A stretch of DNA of 64,000 nucleotides. Origin: Gymnorhina tibicen. Taxonomy: Eukaryota > Chordata > Aves > Passeriformes > Artamidae. The stretch covers positions 590,330 through 654,329 of the forward strand of contig VXAZ01004042.1 in the NCBI GenBank assembly GCA_013399875.1. The letters are read 5' to 3'. The notes beneath the pieces were generated by a model. It ran no database searches and was not told the origin of the DNA. It saw only the letters and a program-made list of their open reading frames with translations. The position numbers were made by a program, and so were the translations under genes. Numbering within the stretch: position 1 is the first letter of the stretch; every line of letters starts with the position of its first letter. Shown piece by piece: positions 29,801 through 42,160 of this stretch.

Positions 29801-31934
29801 CCCTTGTTTCAGCCTGCCGTTCATACAGACAGACACACAGACATGAAAATCCATGATTAAGAGGCATGGTTAAAACTGCTTTTAAGTGTGATCATTAATC
29901 ATGTGTATATTGATGGCCTTCTATTTGTATTTCTTTCATTTTAAGCACATAAGTCTTGACCGATCGGTGCTTTATTACATCGGTACTATCCACTACTCAT
30001 ATGATTTAGAAACATGAATTACTCACTAAGCTAGAGAATTTTAATGTTCAGCCAGTCTCATATTCAGGCCATATGCTCCACCATACAAAATCTGAGATAA
30101 AAATGACAGCAGCAAGAATTTATATGAACATGACTTATTTTAAGAATTAGACTGTGCAGCCCTGCTTTTGCTGACGTCAGTGAGACTATTCATGCACAAG
30201 GATTTAGCAGCATAGAGGTTACACACAGAGCTTGGGAAAAAGGTTTCAGTGTTCCGCAGTATGACATCAGGTTGGAACTGTATCTATCTTTCTGCAATAA
30301 AACCAATCAAAATAACTAGAAAAAATATCTCTGCTTATACGGTTTCAACAATTTCAATTGCTGAAAGCTCAAAAAAACCTTTAAGCATACGTATGTGAAT
30401 TAGAAATGCACAATTCTTAAAGTTGAACCACTTAACAGAATTACAGATAAGCGTCACTATATTCCCCAAGTGCTTATCAGCTTCACCTAAGGCAGGTTTC
30501 TGGCTTTTTTTCTGTTTTTTTGTCAAATAAGTTTTATTGCAGTCAATATTGGTTTAGAACCTGTTACAAATCCTCCACCTTCTGCATGATTGAAAAAGCT
30601 TTGAATATTACACTCTTTTACAGTAACATGTTTTCAAACGGTGTCCAAAGTGATGCTGGAGAGCAGAAATACAATCTCCACATGCAATTGCACCAGCCTG
30701 TCAAAATCAGCATAAAGGGAGAGAAGAAAACAGGCTATGTGATATGTTTTGCTATTGTCAAACCCAAGAGGGCATCTCACCTAATAATTTAAATGAGATC
30801 CTGTTGCCTGACATTTTTAAAGCCTTTTGATCTCTTTCTTCTGGTTCCCTGGGTTGTGGCTCTGTAGGGTGCAGTAGACGGAAAGCTATGGATTAAACAC
30901 CATGTTGCCTATGCCCCCCTTCACTTTGCCAAAACCCCTGTTAGTGGACAAAATGAATGTTTGCTTTTATGAAACACTACTCTACTGGAGGTGGTGGAGA
31001 ACAACCTTTACTAAAGGGTTTTAGATATGGGCCAATCTACAAAACTGCCAAGTTCTGATTTTCTGTTATTAACAAGGCAATAATTTTTTGGCCTTTTGTT
31101 AAGAAGATGTGACTATTTTGTTGGCACAAATTAGGGACTGAGGTTTAACCTCCTGCAATCTGAGTTTGAAAATGAATTTAACACTCACTGGATCCCCAAA
31201 ATCACGTAGAGGTTATATGGTTGTTTTGCAATTTGCTGTACTTGGATATAATGCTAGGAAATGGCAAATTTTATCTTTCCAGAACAAAGACAGAAAGAAA
31301 GATACCTTATTATCACTGGTTCAGTGAGAGCAGATAAGCCTGAACAATTTGAAGATAAAAAACTTAGCAGAATGTTTAGAACCTGAGCCACGCATCTAAC
31401 TTACGCATTTTCTCACTGAATACGTTAACACAATCGTTAACTTTGATAGAGGAAGACATTGCTTAAAAACTTAGAGATATTAAATTATAACAAGAAATTT
31501 GTGAAAAAAATATGAAATGGGCTGAGAAACCATAGAGATTGGAGTAGACCTTTTTCCTGTTGTAACCCAATTAGTTTCTAAAGAATTACATGAAGCATTA
31601 CTATGGACCCTTATATTTCCAGTGGGTCAGATTTAGCATAGGAGATTGTAAATTGCTTTGTGGAAAACAGCTCAAAGCATTTGCATTCAATTTACATTTA
31701 GAATATGTAACACAAGCTGAGAAGAGGTTGGAAAAGTCCTTTCAGAAAGCTCCATTTTATCTGTACATAAGCATTAGCTCCAAGCATGTCTGTGAGATCC
31801 ATCGGCTCCTTTGGTTTGGCAGAAGCCTCTGGGGGAGCCGGGTGCCACTCCCCCTTCACAGGGAAATGCTTATTAATTATTCTCCCAACAAGCACTGATA
31901 GAAAAGTGTCACTTCCAGCCTTGACTGTCTCCCC

Positions 31935-32045
31935 TGACAGCCTGCTACTTTGCTTAAGTGATCTCACAGTTACAACATTTTTCATAATATTTAACCTAAA
32001 TTTTCCTTGCTGCAGATTAATCCTACTCCTCTTATCAAGTACAAT
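31935..32045 (-). mobile_element. Old, diverged CR1-like LINE fragment
   Basis: The plus-strand order of motifs (GACAGCCTGCTAC, CTCACAGTTACAACATTT, ATATTTAACCTAAATTTTCC, TGCAGATTAATCCTACTCC, TCTTATCAAGTACAA) parallels the reverse complement of the CR1 3' region, at clearly reduced identity. The characteristic 3' tail is missing. The assignment is by pattern memory and moderate; a low-stringency repeat search would settle it. Confidence 0.5.
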
Positions 32046-34538
32046 AACTTCACGGCTCGCAGACAGCACTTCTAACACGAAACAGGGATCTAAGCAAGGG
32101 CTCTTTCTTAGAGTACGTGATGTCAAACTGACCTTTGACTCTCACACTTTAAATACATCTCTTGGCATCCTGTGCAGAAGAAAACAGACACCACTTGTTT
32201 CCTAAAGATTTTACAACTGGCTTGGGCTAATTAATCAGTCTCCAGCACACACAGCTCTGTGCTTACCTGGCTGGAGGAAGTGCAGATCACAGGAGCAAAG
32301 CAAAGTTTCTCAGATCTGTTGTTCTCCAGGTACTTCATTAATTACCGAACAGACAAAGGGAAATCTCTTCATGGCTGCTTCTTCCTTTCTGCTACTGTGC
32401 AGCAATCCCATTACCCATTTACCCAATTTGACTATTTCCTGGAAAAAAAAAATAGATTTTGGTTCCACGGCCTATTTTGATTCCTGGTGTAGTTTAGCCA
32501 AAGCCAGTGAAATTCCAGGAGGAACAATTTGGCCCACTGTCTTTAAGTATTTAACCATCTGCACAAAAACCACAAAAGAGACGCCCAAACCAAAACCACT
32601 CATTTACATAATAATGATGTGAACCTAGTACAGCCATGTGAAACTATCATTTTTCACATGTGCTTGTGAATCTTTTCCCAGGCCTTTGCAGAGGGAGGGG
32701 CAATCTGAGGGCTGAGATATATGAAGAGAAATGTGTGGGTGGGGAAAACCAAGAGTTTTAATTTTTTTCCTTTTATTCTTTAAGAAGTATGCAGCAATTA
32801 CTTCTGTATTTTAAAGAAATGGTAAAAATACCCAGAGGTTATAGAATGATGCTTTTCCTTAATGTTTATACAAATATAAACATTCATCTAAAATAAATAC
32901 AGAAGCAAATGGAATACACCCACCTCTACAATTACAAAATCACTTTCCCATGGGTAAATTTCATCCTATCCCCATCTGTTAGAACTTGGATTGTGCCATG
33001 AACCATTATGGCTTATATCCCTTAATTATTTTGTATCATATGAAATGTAATTTTGGATATTCCATGTCTTCATTGCAAATCCCTAATTTTCTTTTGTAAA
33101 GCTACCTATATACTTGGCCTAGTTCTGTGTTGTGGAAATGAATTCCCAGGGTTAATTAGGTATAACAGAGTAAGCTGCAGTCCTGATCCCACAGTCTCTA
33201 TGTAAGTTAAATTCCCACAGAGGGAACAGAACTTTTTTCAGGCTGAGAAGAAAATAAAAAGGAAAAAAACACCCCACACTCTGCATTGTGTCTGAGACTA
33301 GGAACCCCAAGGGAGACATGCAGCAACTGTCCTGGGCAGAGGACCATGACAGACACCCTACCCAACACGAAACCCAAAAAATCTGCACTCTGCAATTGCA
33401 CTCCCCTCTCTGGCATTCAGCAAAACTCTTCAGACTTTGGTAGCACAGGGCATGGCAGCACAAAGGTGCTGCTGTCAGGAGGGGAAAGATGTTGCTGAGT
33501 GGAGAGTCTCAGCTCTTAAAGAGCAATTTGAAATCTGCAGTTGGAAAATATGTTCGAGTCTTTCTCACAGAGCTTTTCTGGTCCTGCTGGTAGGACGTGC
33601 ATCCCGTCCTGTCCCGCTGCTCCAGCTCCACCAAAGTTGAAAACCGACACGGCTCCATTAGTTTAAGTGGAGGCAATTTAACCCGCTGAGGTCTAGCCCA
33701 AGGCAAGTCCTCCTAGTGCACCTATAAACATGTAACTGTAGGTATATTTAATAGCTGCTTTTATGCCTTGCAGCTGAATTGAGGTTTCAAGTGTTCTTCC
33801 TTGAGTGAAGAATGTGGAATTCATAAACTGTGGCGGTTTGACAAAACTCACATAAGACCAGAAATTGCAAACCTCCCTGTGCATCCTACGAGCAACCAGA
33901 CATCTTGCTTCTGAAGCAGGTATGTCAGACTCATAAGAGCAAAGGGAATCTATACTCCTGGGTTGTACTCCTAAAAGAAATACTGCTTGTGATATTACCA
34001 GGTAGCTGATGAAAATAAGAATTTTGTGACTTTGACTTGAAGACATGGATTTTATTTTTCTAAGAGCACTATTTCATGGCTTTGAACTAATGCCTGTTTT
34101 AAAGCTGTGCCAGTTTTCATATACTGTATAGCTGCTTTTCCCCCTTGGTCCGAAAACAGGCTTATTATGGCAGACATGAAAACATCATGAACGTATTTTC
34201 ATGATAGTTCAGCAGAAAACTTCAGATTCTCAAATCCAGAAGGTTGATATAAAAAAGAAGATAGACAGCCTCTTTTTGAATTACAGGGCTCTCCTGACAG
34301 AAAAGAGGTAATGGATTTCTTACACATCATTTCTTATTGGATATTAGATATCCTCTAATAGACTCACAATAAACTACAGCAGATGTTTGAAAAGCACATA
34401 ATTTGCAATTGATTATACACATATATCACAAATCAAACATTATATAAATAATAGTTGCTCTGTAATCATATTGCTTTTGTGAATGAGAGATTCAACTATT
34501 CAAACACTGGTTGAATTTTTATAACTGGTCTTCTACAG

Positions 34539-35097
34539 TGTCCTGGCTTTGACTATAATAGTGTTAACGTTCTTCCTAGTAGGTTGTACAGTGCTGTATT
34601 TTGCATAAAAGATGGAAGTTATATTGATAACAGTGATGTTTCAGTTGTTGCTGAGCAGTGTTTACACTAAGTCAAAGACTTTTCAGCTTCTGACATCACC
34701 TGACAAGGGAGTAGGCTGGGGGTACAAGAACTGGGAAGAGACATAGGTGGGACAGCTGACCCTAGCTGACCAAAAGGATATTCCAGACCACACGGTGTCA
34801 TGCGCAGTTCATAAACTAGGGGAAAAGTTGGCCGGGGGCTGCACACACTTGGCTGGGCTTTGATCAGTGGGTGGTGAGGAATTGCATTGTGCATTGCTTG
34901 TTTTGTACATTATTATTACTGTTACTGTTATTGTTATTATTATTTTCCCTTCCACTTCTGTCCTATTAAACTGTCTTTAGCTCAACACATAAATTATACT
35001 TTTTTTCCCACATTCTTTTCCCCATCCCACTGGGTGGGGGGAGGACCGAATGAGCAGCTGTGTGGTGTTTAGCTACCTGCCAGGTTAAACTAAGACA
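34539..35097 (+). mobile_element. Solo LTR of an endogenous retrovirus (class III/ERVL-like), with target duplication
   Basis: The element starts TGTCCTGGC and ends ...AAACTAAGACA, so it has TG...CA termini, and is flanked on both sides by the perfect 5-bp direct repeat TACAG (34534-34538 and 35098-35102). Inside are a TATA-like ATAAACT near 34810, a TTATTG/TTATTA-rich stretch (about 34908-34945) and an ATTAAA poly(A) signal at 34965-34970. The sequence resembles, from memory, a common LTR of bird genomes; a 5-bp duplication fits ERVL-type elements. No internal retroviral genes remain, so this is a recombined solo LTR. Its strand is opposite to NRP1, so its poly(A) signal should not interrupt the host transcript. 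The exact family name needs a repeat-library search. Confidence 0.88.
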
Positions 35098-38000
35098 TAC
35101 AGGAAATATAACTTTGAGGTACTTAATACTGCCCAGCTACAGTGACTTTTAGGATATACATAAAAAACCTGATCTGTGGCTTCCCTGTGTGCAAGCATGC
35201 TTTTTACCTACAAAATGAATCAATCAGATGAGTAGCGCTGTTTGCATAATTTCACCTGCAATTTATTACTAAGCGTGGGATCTATTCAGTTATATGGATA
35301 AGATGCAGTAAGAAAAAGAGAAGGTATTCTGTTCTGCTTTCAGGTAAGGAGGAAAGGCAGTATTAGGGTTTGGCCTCCAGGCATGAAGCAGCTGGAGCAG
35401 AGGAGGAGGGTCAGAGGTGGGAACCCAACACCAAGAGCAGAGTGTCAGGCTGGAACAGCTGGAAATAAATTTCCTTCCACTTCTTGAAAGCTGGAAATGG
35501 AAAGAAGGGTTTATTCTGAAGACTTTGAAAAGAAGAATAGATGCATCATGATCATTTCAGTATTATTCAGCCACTTTGACATAATCTTTGTCTCCTTGGT
35601 TTGTTCCTGTCTACTTCCATATGAACTGAGAAGTGTTGAAAATATACAGACATTTCCACACAAAAGAGCACAAATATATCATTTGAATGTGAGAGGTGCT
35701 AAACAGTGCTCTCATTTAAATGATGTGTAAAGCCAAGAGACACACCGTCTAAGATATATGAGAACAAGACACAAAACCATCTCTACCACATTTAAAAGTA
35801 TATTTGTATAACTACTTCATGCTGAGATTACATTCAGCATTTTTCCCTAGGCCTGGAGTTGCTGAGACAGACAGAACACAGCTGACCTTTGGAGTGGGAT
35901 TTTTGCAAAATAAATAAACTGGATGGATAAGTATAAAAGTTACCAATCTCTTTAAAATGCCACATGTGAAAATCTTGTAAACAGTCCATAAATATCACCT
36001 GCTGGGTAAGATTTGCAGAAGCTGCTGCCGAATTCGCCGGTAATATCTCCCCACCAAAAACACTGAACCATCTCGTAATGGCAATTTATTCTATAGCTTT
36101 CCTGTTTTCATGTGCCTATAATGATAAAACATGTTATTACCAGCTTCGGTCTGGAAGCAGCACCATCCCACGGCCTGGGATCGGGAGCACTGACACTTTG
36201 ACCGAAAGGCTGGGGAAGGGTGAGGCACCCGTGGTGACACCAGCACAGTGTTTGTCTTCCTCTCTTTGGAGGTAACTTTGCTGATATTATAGGTGAGCAT
36301 TTTAACAAGCATAGTGATTGTCAAACTGAGCTCTTAGTTTTTCTTCCAGACTTCAACTTCCTGAGGAGGAAGTTAGCATTGATCTAATTCTCACTGAAAC
36401 AAATGAGGTTTTTCCATTTGCAAATTTGGTCCAGAGCTGGACCAAACTCAGTGGTGCAACTTGTTTGTGACTATCTCTACTACGACTGATTTTCTGAAAT
36501 AACAAAACCACTGACTGCTTTAAGGGTTAATTTCTTATTGAGGTAATTTTTGAAGTAGATTTACTTTCCAGGCACAGATCTACAAAAAATGTTTGAAGAG
36601 CTTATTCCTTTTTACACATGAAACTTCCAAAGTGTAAAAATTATGCCTTTTTATTTTAACAAATTGGGTTTAAATATTCACTCATGGGTTGACTTTTATC
36701 CTGGGAGTGAATTTTTATGGCTGATATTTAAATCCTTGAAAATAGGGTCTTATAACAGAATCTCCAATGTGGTTTAAACTACTGTGCAGCAGTCCTGGCT
36801 GGCTCTGCTCTAGTTAGCATTCCTTTTAATCTACTTTTTGAATATATGGCTAAAGAAATACTCTAGATTGTAGTGGACAGAATAGCTATAGATCCGAAAT
36901 GACTTGCCATGAGAAATGGAATTAAGAACAGTACATATGGTTTAATAGCTTTATCATTATGAACAGGCACAAAGGCTGACATTTGAAAGTCATTATCCTC
37001 TTGCACAAGCTGGTACAATTATACTTTTAATAGAGAATTTCTACTTCTTTTGTAACTTCCTGTCTTTCCAAGTTCCTGTGATATACAGTTCCCATTTTGG
37101 CCTCATCCTGTTTTGCTCTGCTTCTTGTATGTTAAGGAGTCTTGCTCTACTGTAGAATAGCATTTTTCAAATTCAGCAGCATACAATAAACAGGAAAGAT
37201 TCCCTTAGAGACATTGTTGTTTTTAGCTGATCAAAAGGCCATTCTGACATCCGCTTCTTGCTCAATAAAAATATTATTTAAGGAAAAAGAAAAACAACCC
37301 CAGACTAACATTGTGTCCTTACCCTGGCTAAAGCCTCAGCAAAAGATATTGCTGGCATCATTACTGCTTAACCCACTGGTGTTCCAGTCCACCCTATTTT
37401 AGTTACATAAGGTAGACACAACACATCAGACTGTAAGTGAAAATGCAGTGTTCTCTATTTTTCCTGAATTTTAAACAGAACTACTTACTACAATTTAGCA
37501 AAACGCAAATTTAAGGACACTGCCCTGACAATCTGCCAGGAGCCCATGAACTGCATCCAGCCTGCATGTTTCAAGTCTGTGGGAGTTTTGAAGCAACAGG
37601 AACTTCAGGATTTCGGCTTCATAAATTGGTCTAAGACAGTCATTGCTTTGACCCTGATTAAAAAGAGAGTTTTGAGCTCAGACCCAAATGGATGCACGTG
37701 GACAGTCTTCTGAACAGAAGCATTTCATAGTGCTTCATCGTCCATGCGGTGTGGTCTGTAGTGATTATGAATCCTAGCGTGCAGTGCTCCATCTTAATGG
37801 AGCCAGTCTTGTTCACGTGTTAAAGCCGGAATATTTTGGGCCTTAATTCAGGCACATTACTAAGCATGTGCTTAATTGTAAGCACCTGCTGACTATGTTA
37901 TATTAAGCAGGATTCAAGCATATGTTGAACACGACTGAGCCTGTGCTGAGAGAAGAATGAGGAAGCCTGAGTGAATTAATTACATTTGTTGAATTACGCA

Positions 38001-41000
38001 GCCTGTGTTGTGTGCACTTACACTCCAGTATTTTTCTTTCCATTCCCTTCCACTTCAAGGATGTTGCTCACATCACTTTGTCCTATCAAGTATCTTTGCT
38101 ACAGAAGATCTCTAACTGCTGACCACTGTGCTGCTGTGTGCCTGTGCTCTGCAGGAGTGACTTTGAATGCCACAGACCAGCGAGCACAGGTCTGTCAGCC
38201 TGTCCCACCGAGACTGCCACAGGCTTTGAGCCAAGCCACGGGCGCTGCAGGTAACACTGCCTAAGCAAACACAACCTGACACTATGAGTACATCAGCGTG
38301 TGATACATTTCTACACAACCGTTTCAGTTCTTGAAGAAAAATTTACTTTTATAAGAGCAGAACATAAAGGTCTTGTGCTCATTTTCTGTTTTAATGTTCA
38401 CTTGTAAACCAATTATGCCACTTGTTGTGCATTAAACCTGTGACACGACAAAAAATTTCAAAATAGTAGCAAGTTTTTTTTACCTCATTGACATGGGCAG
38501 TACTGTACCAACCTTGGCAATCAGCTCTGTGTCTGCCATGAAAGAAATTAGCTCCAGCAGCTATCTAAGTCTGCCAGCTTTCCTGTCCACTTAGGGCAAC
38601 CATTTCTGAGGATTTGGGGTGGAATTTATTTCACCTTATAATAGTTGTCTAAAACCCAGGGAGATACTCTGAGCTAGTTATCCCTTGGTAGTCTGGGGAG
38701 AGAGATAAAGGCACCTGAAAAGAATGGTTTATCCTGGTGATCAGTCTTAAGGTAGGATTTATTTTTGCTCCATAAGCCACAGAAAAAACCCACATATCCA
38801 GATTAGAGGACACACACATTTTTTGGAAAGATGAATTTGGTGAAATTATGTGGGTTTTGGTGCTTTTTAACCATTTTTCTCATGATAATTTTTAAATGAC
38901 ACTTGCTTATCACTCCTGCTTATGCCTTGCACTTCCATCTACACAGCAACTCTGCAGCAAAATACCTTGTGTTTATTTTCTACCCATGTGCCAACACTGT
39001 TTTCTGCTACATGTTCCCTCTACAACGAAATTAATACTGGGCAGCACTCCTTTTGCCAGGAAGAATCCTCTTTGGCAGATCACTGTTTCTCAGCTCTTTA
39101 AAAAGGCCTTATTAAGAGCAGTTTTGAACTGCCAGATGAAGAGAAAAAGTTGCAAAGGAACAGGTGGGATAGTTTCAGACATTAGCAGCACTCTTCTGAA
39201 ATCTAAATTGGAAATACAGTTATAAGTGTGGATGAGAAAGGTATAATGTAGGGGAAAGGCAGGAAATTTAGCTTCTAAGTTTGGCTTACGGCTTTAATTT
39301 TCATGTGTGTATCATACAGTTACTAGACACCTGTGCTTGGGACTTGAAACTTGGCTGGTGTTGCATCCACGTGGTGTAAAATGGCATAATAGGACTTTGA
39401 TCTAATGATATGACCTAATCTTGCAGGAAGGACAGCTCTGGTCCTGACACTCCAGGTCTGGGTGAGCTAGCAATTTTTGTGGATGAACGTGCAGCAAGAT
39501 CAGAGAGTTCAAAAGTGAGGGTAGATGCTCTTGTGGACAGAGCCAACAAAGGCAGGCGCTTGGCAAATACAGCAAATTCCTGCCTCTCTTATCTTTGACA
39601 TGCTGCCACAGCTCTCCAAACACCTTTCAAAGGAAACGTGCTGTAGTCGGGCCAAAGGAGCACTGTGTGCTTCCACTGGCTTGGACTCACCAGGGTGCTG
39701 AAGTGGCTGTGCATGTAAGCAGGGAGAATGTCAGGCATTCCCAGAGGAGCACGTACTTTGCAGGCATCAAAGGAAGCTGAAACCCAGGAGCTGGCCCACA
39801 AACCATGTGTTCCTGCTGTTTGTGGCCTGCAAAATGCAATGAAGCACTCCCGGACAATTGAGGTACAGATGTGGGAATTCTGGTACATGAGACAAGACTC
39901 CAGAATCAGTCTAGCAGCCACAGAAATGTTTAAAGTCTGATTTACTGCAAATTGGCTGTTGTTTGGCTGTTGCGTGTGATCAAAATGGGTCATCCTTGCC
40001 AAAGGAGGCAAATGCAATTCTGTCAAATAGCATCTAAGTGCTTCCTTTGCTAAGTGGAAACAATCGCTTCTCCTCACTTTGCAGATTCCTCTTGATATTT
40101 CCTTAGGTGGCACTGACACAGTTCACAGATCAAGCATGCCAGTGCTGCTAATATTAAAGAAATAATTGGAACAAAATGTAGGAATGTCGGAGTTTTTTTT
40201 CCCACAGCAAAATTTCAACTTCTTCTACAAAGAAATATGCAATAATGTTACCATCTGCGATGCTCTATTCAGGCCCTATCCTCACCGCAGCTAGGAGAGT
40301 GTTCCCATGCTGAAACACTGCATCATTATTAGCAATTACCATCGTAGCTCCATTACTGGCAATGGGATGTCTACAGCCAGTTTGTGTCGTCTGTGCTGCT
40401 CGTATTTATTTTGGAGAAACAGTGAATATAAAATGTCGCTGCGGGACGCTGACTTGGTGTGCACAAAGGCAGATGTCTGTTGCAGTCTGGGGGGTGGACA
40501 GGGAGGAGGTGTCCGAGGGAACTGCTCAGGCACTGAAAGATACTTTCATCAGTGTTCCCTTTGGAAAAGGCTGCTCAAAAAAATGCTGGGGGAAAGGTGG
40601 GAGGGAGACGAAGAGTGGAGGGTAGGAGAGAAGCAAAAAAGCCAAAGATGAAAAGTATTTTTCTTACTGTAGTCAGCTCAGAAGCTTTTTTGACAGATAA
40701 TTGCTAATTATTTGAGAGAGATGGGCATTTTTCTGCAGGTAACTATCTCTTGTGCCTTAAAACCCTGTAGAGCTAGTCTGGAATAGCCTTTAACACCTAC
40801 TTTAAAAAATCCTAAAGACCAGCAGACAGCAAATGGTCTATTTAACACCTGGGAAAAGCAGATACACTGCAAGAAAATATTAATCTCTTTTCAAAAACAG
40901 ATGATTCAAGAACATATTTTTACAGTGCCTTTTAACTTAGACACCAATTCAGTTTTCTGGTTACTGGGTCAGGGTGCTTAATGGCTGCATCAGACACGGG

Positions 41001-42107
41001 ACGATGCATGAGTGAAGTCCCTGGCTCAATGGCTAGGGAATGAGATCTGCTCTAACATCTGAGTGCACAGTTGTGACTGCTTCTCTTCAGAATTTGCCAA
41101 GAATGCACATTAAAAGAGGCTGCAGGGTAAAAAACTACAGCTGCCTGACAGACAGGCAGCAGCCTCATTTTGCACAACTCTTGTCTGTACTCTGCTGAAA
41201 TAAAAACAACAGGCTGATTCATAACTTCTAAATTACCCATGCAAGAAAAGTGGATTTTCCCCTGCTATAATGAGAATATAAGAGCCTCCTTCCTCAGCAC
41301 CATGCTGGGGAAATGGTTCCCTATCTGCCCCCTCACTGCAGCCAGTCCAGACCGTACACACGTTTTACATACAACACGTTTTAACAACTCATTTGCTAAA
41401 AGCTTTTCCATTGACTGTGCTTGATACAGTCCTTAATAGAAAGCTTATTTTTGATCCTTTTCTCCAGATCTCAGTCTTGGTTCCAGATACTTTGGGAGGG
41501 TTTGCCAGGCTGGCTGCAGCCATGACCGCAAGCTCTCGCCATTGGTGGAGGCACAGTGGTGACTCCTCAGGACAGGGTGTCAGACAGCTGCAGCCTTGAT
41601 GAACTTTGGGAAAAACTTGCCTCCACCTGGACCAAAGCCAGCTGTTTTGGTCCTAAGTCCTGCCTGCCCCAAGCCTTAACACTGAGGTGGCTCATCTTCG
41701 TGCTCTTTCTTTAAAAAATTCTTTTCTGGGCTTAGCTGAGGGGATAGACCATGACCCAGCAGAGCCCTGCAACCACCGCGTAGGGACGTGCTTGTGGCCC
41801 TAACCCTCTGCCCTCTTCCTAGGGAAGGTCAACCCTACATGGTACTTCCACGTATTTTGAAAAAGAAAAGGGAACGGAACCTTCTTTTCAATAAAAACAT
41901 ACGATCTAAAATTTTAAAATTAATAAGCAGACCTAGTGACAAACTAGTATTTACTTAAGCAGAAAGGCTGGGATATTCAGTGAAATAAAGGTTCTGAAAC
42001 ACCACAACTAGATCTTTGGTTTTATGGAAACAAACATTTGGTTTACATGGATTGCTTCATTTTATCTTTTGCATTATATAAAATGCAATTTCTTTGGTTA
42101 GTAAATT

Positions 42108-42160
42108 GGATGAGGTGATCTCCTAGTTCCTTCCAACCCAAATGTTCCTATGATAGACTG
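42108..42160 (+). mobile_element. CR1 LINE 3' end fragment
   Basis: The stretch reads like the avian CR1 3' terminus: GAGGTGATCTCCTAGTTCC, then TTCCAACCCAAA, then TGTTCCTATGATAGA in place of the usual TTCTATGATTCTATG tail. Only the last 50 bp or so are clear; upstream the sequence is no longer recognisable as CR1. CR1 is the dominant LINE of birds and reptiles and is typically 5'-truncated, as here. It is inserted antisense to NRP1. Confidence 0.8.

Noticed and set aside
33693..34046. 117-codon ATG frame on the minus strand with a hydrophobic start
   Set aside because: The first 30 residues look like a signal peptide but the rest matches nothing I know. There is no evidence of transcription; it is most likely a chance frame.
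39589..40119. 176-codon open frame on the minus strand in intron 2
   Set aside because: It begins with GTG, not ATG, has no recognisable domain or signal, and no splice or promoter context. In AT-balanced intronic DNA of this size, one such frame can occur by chance.
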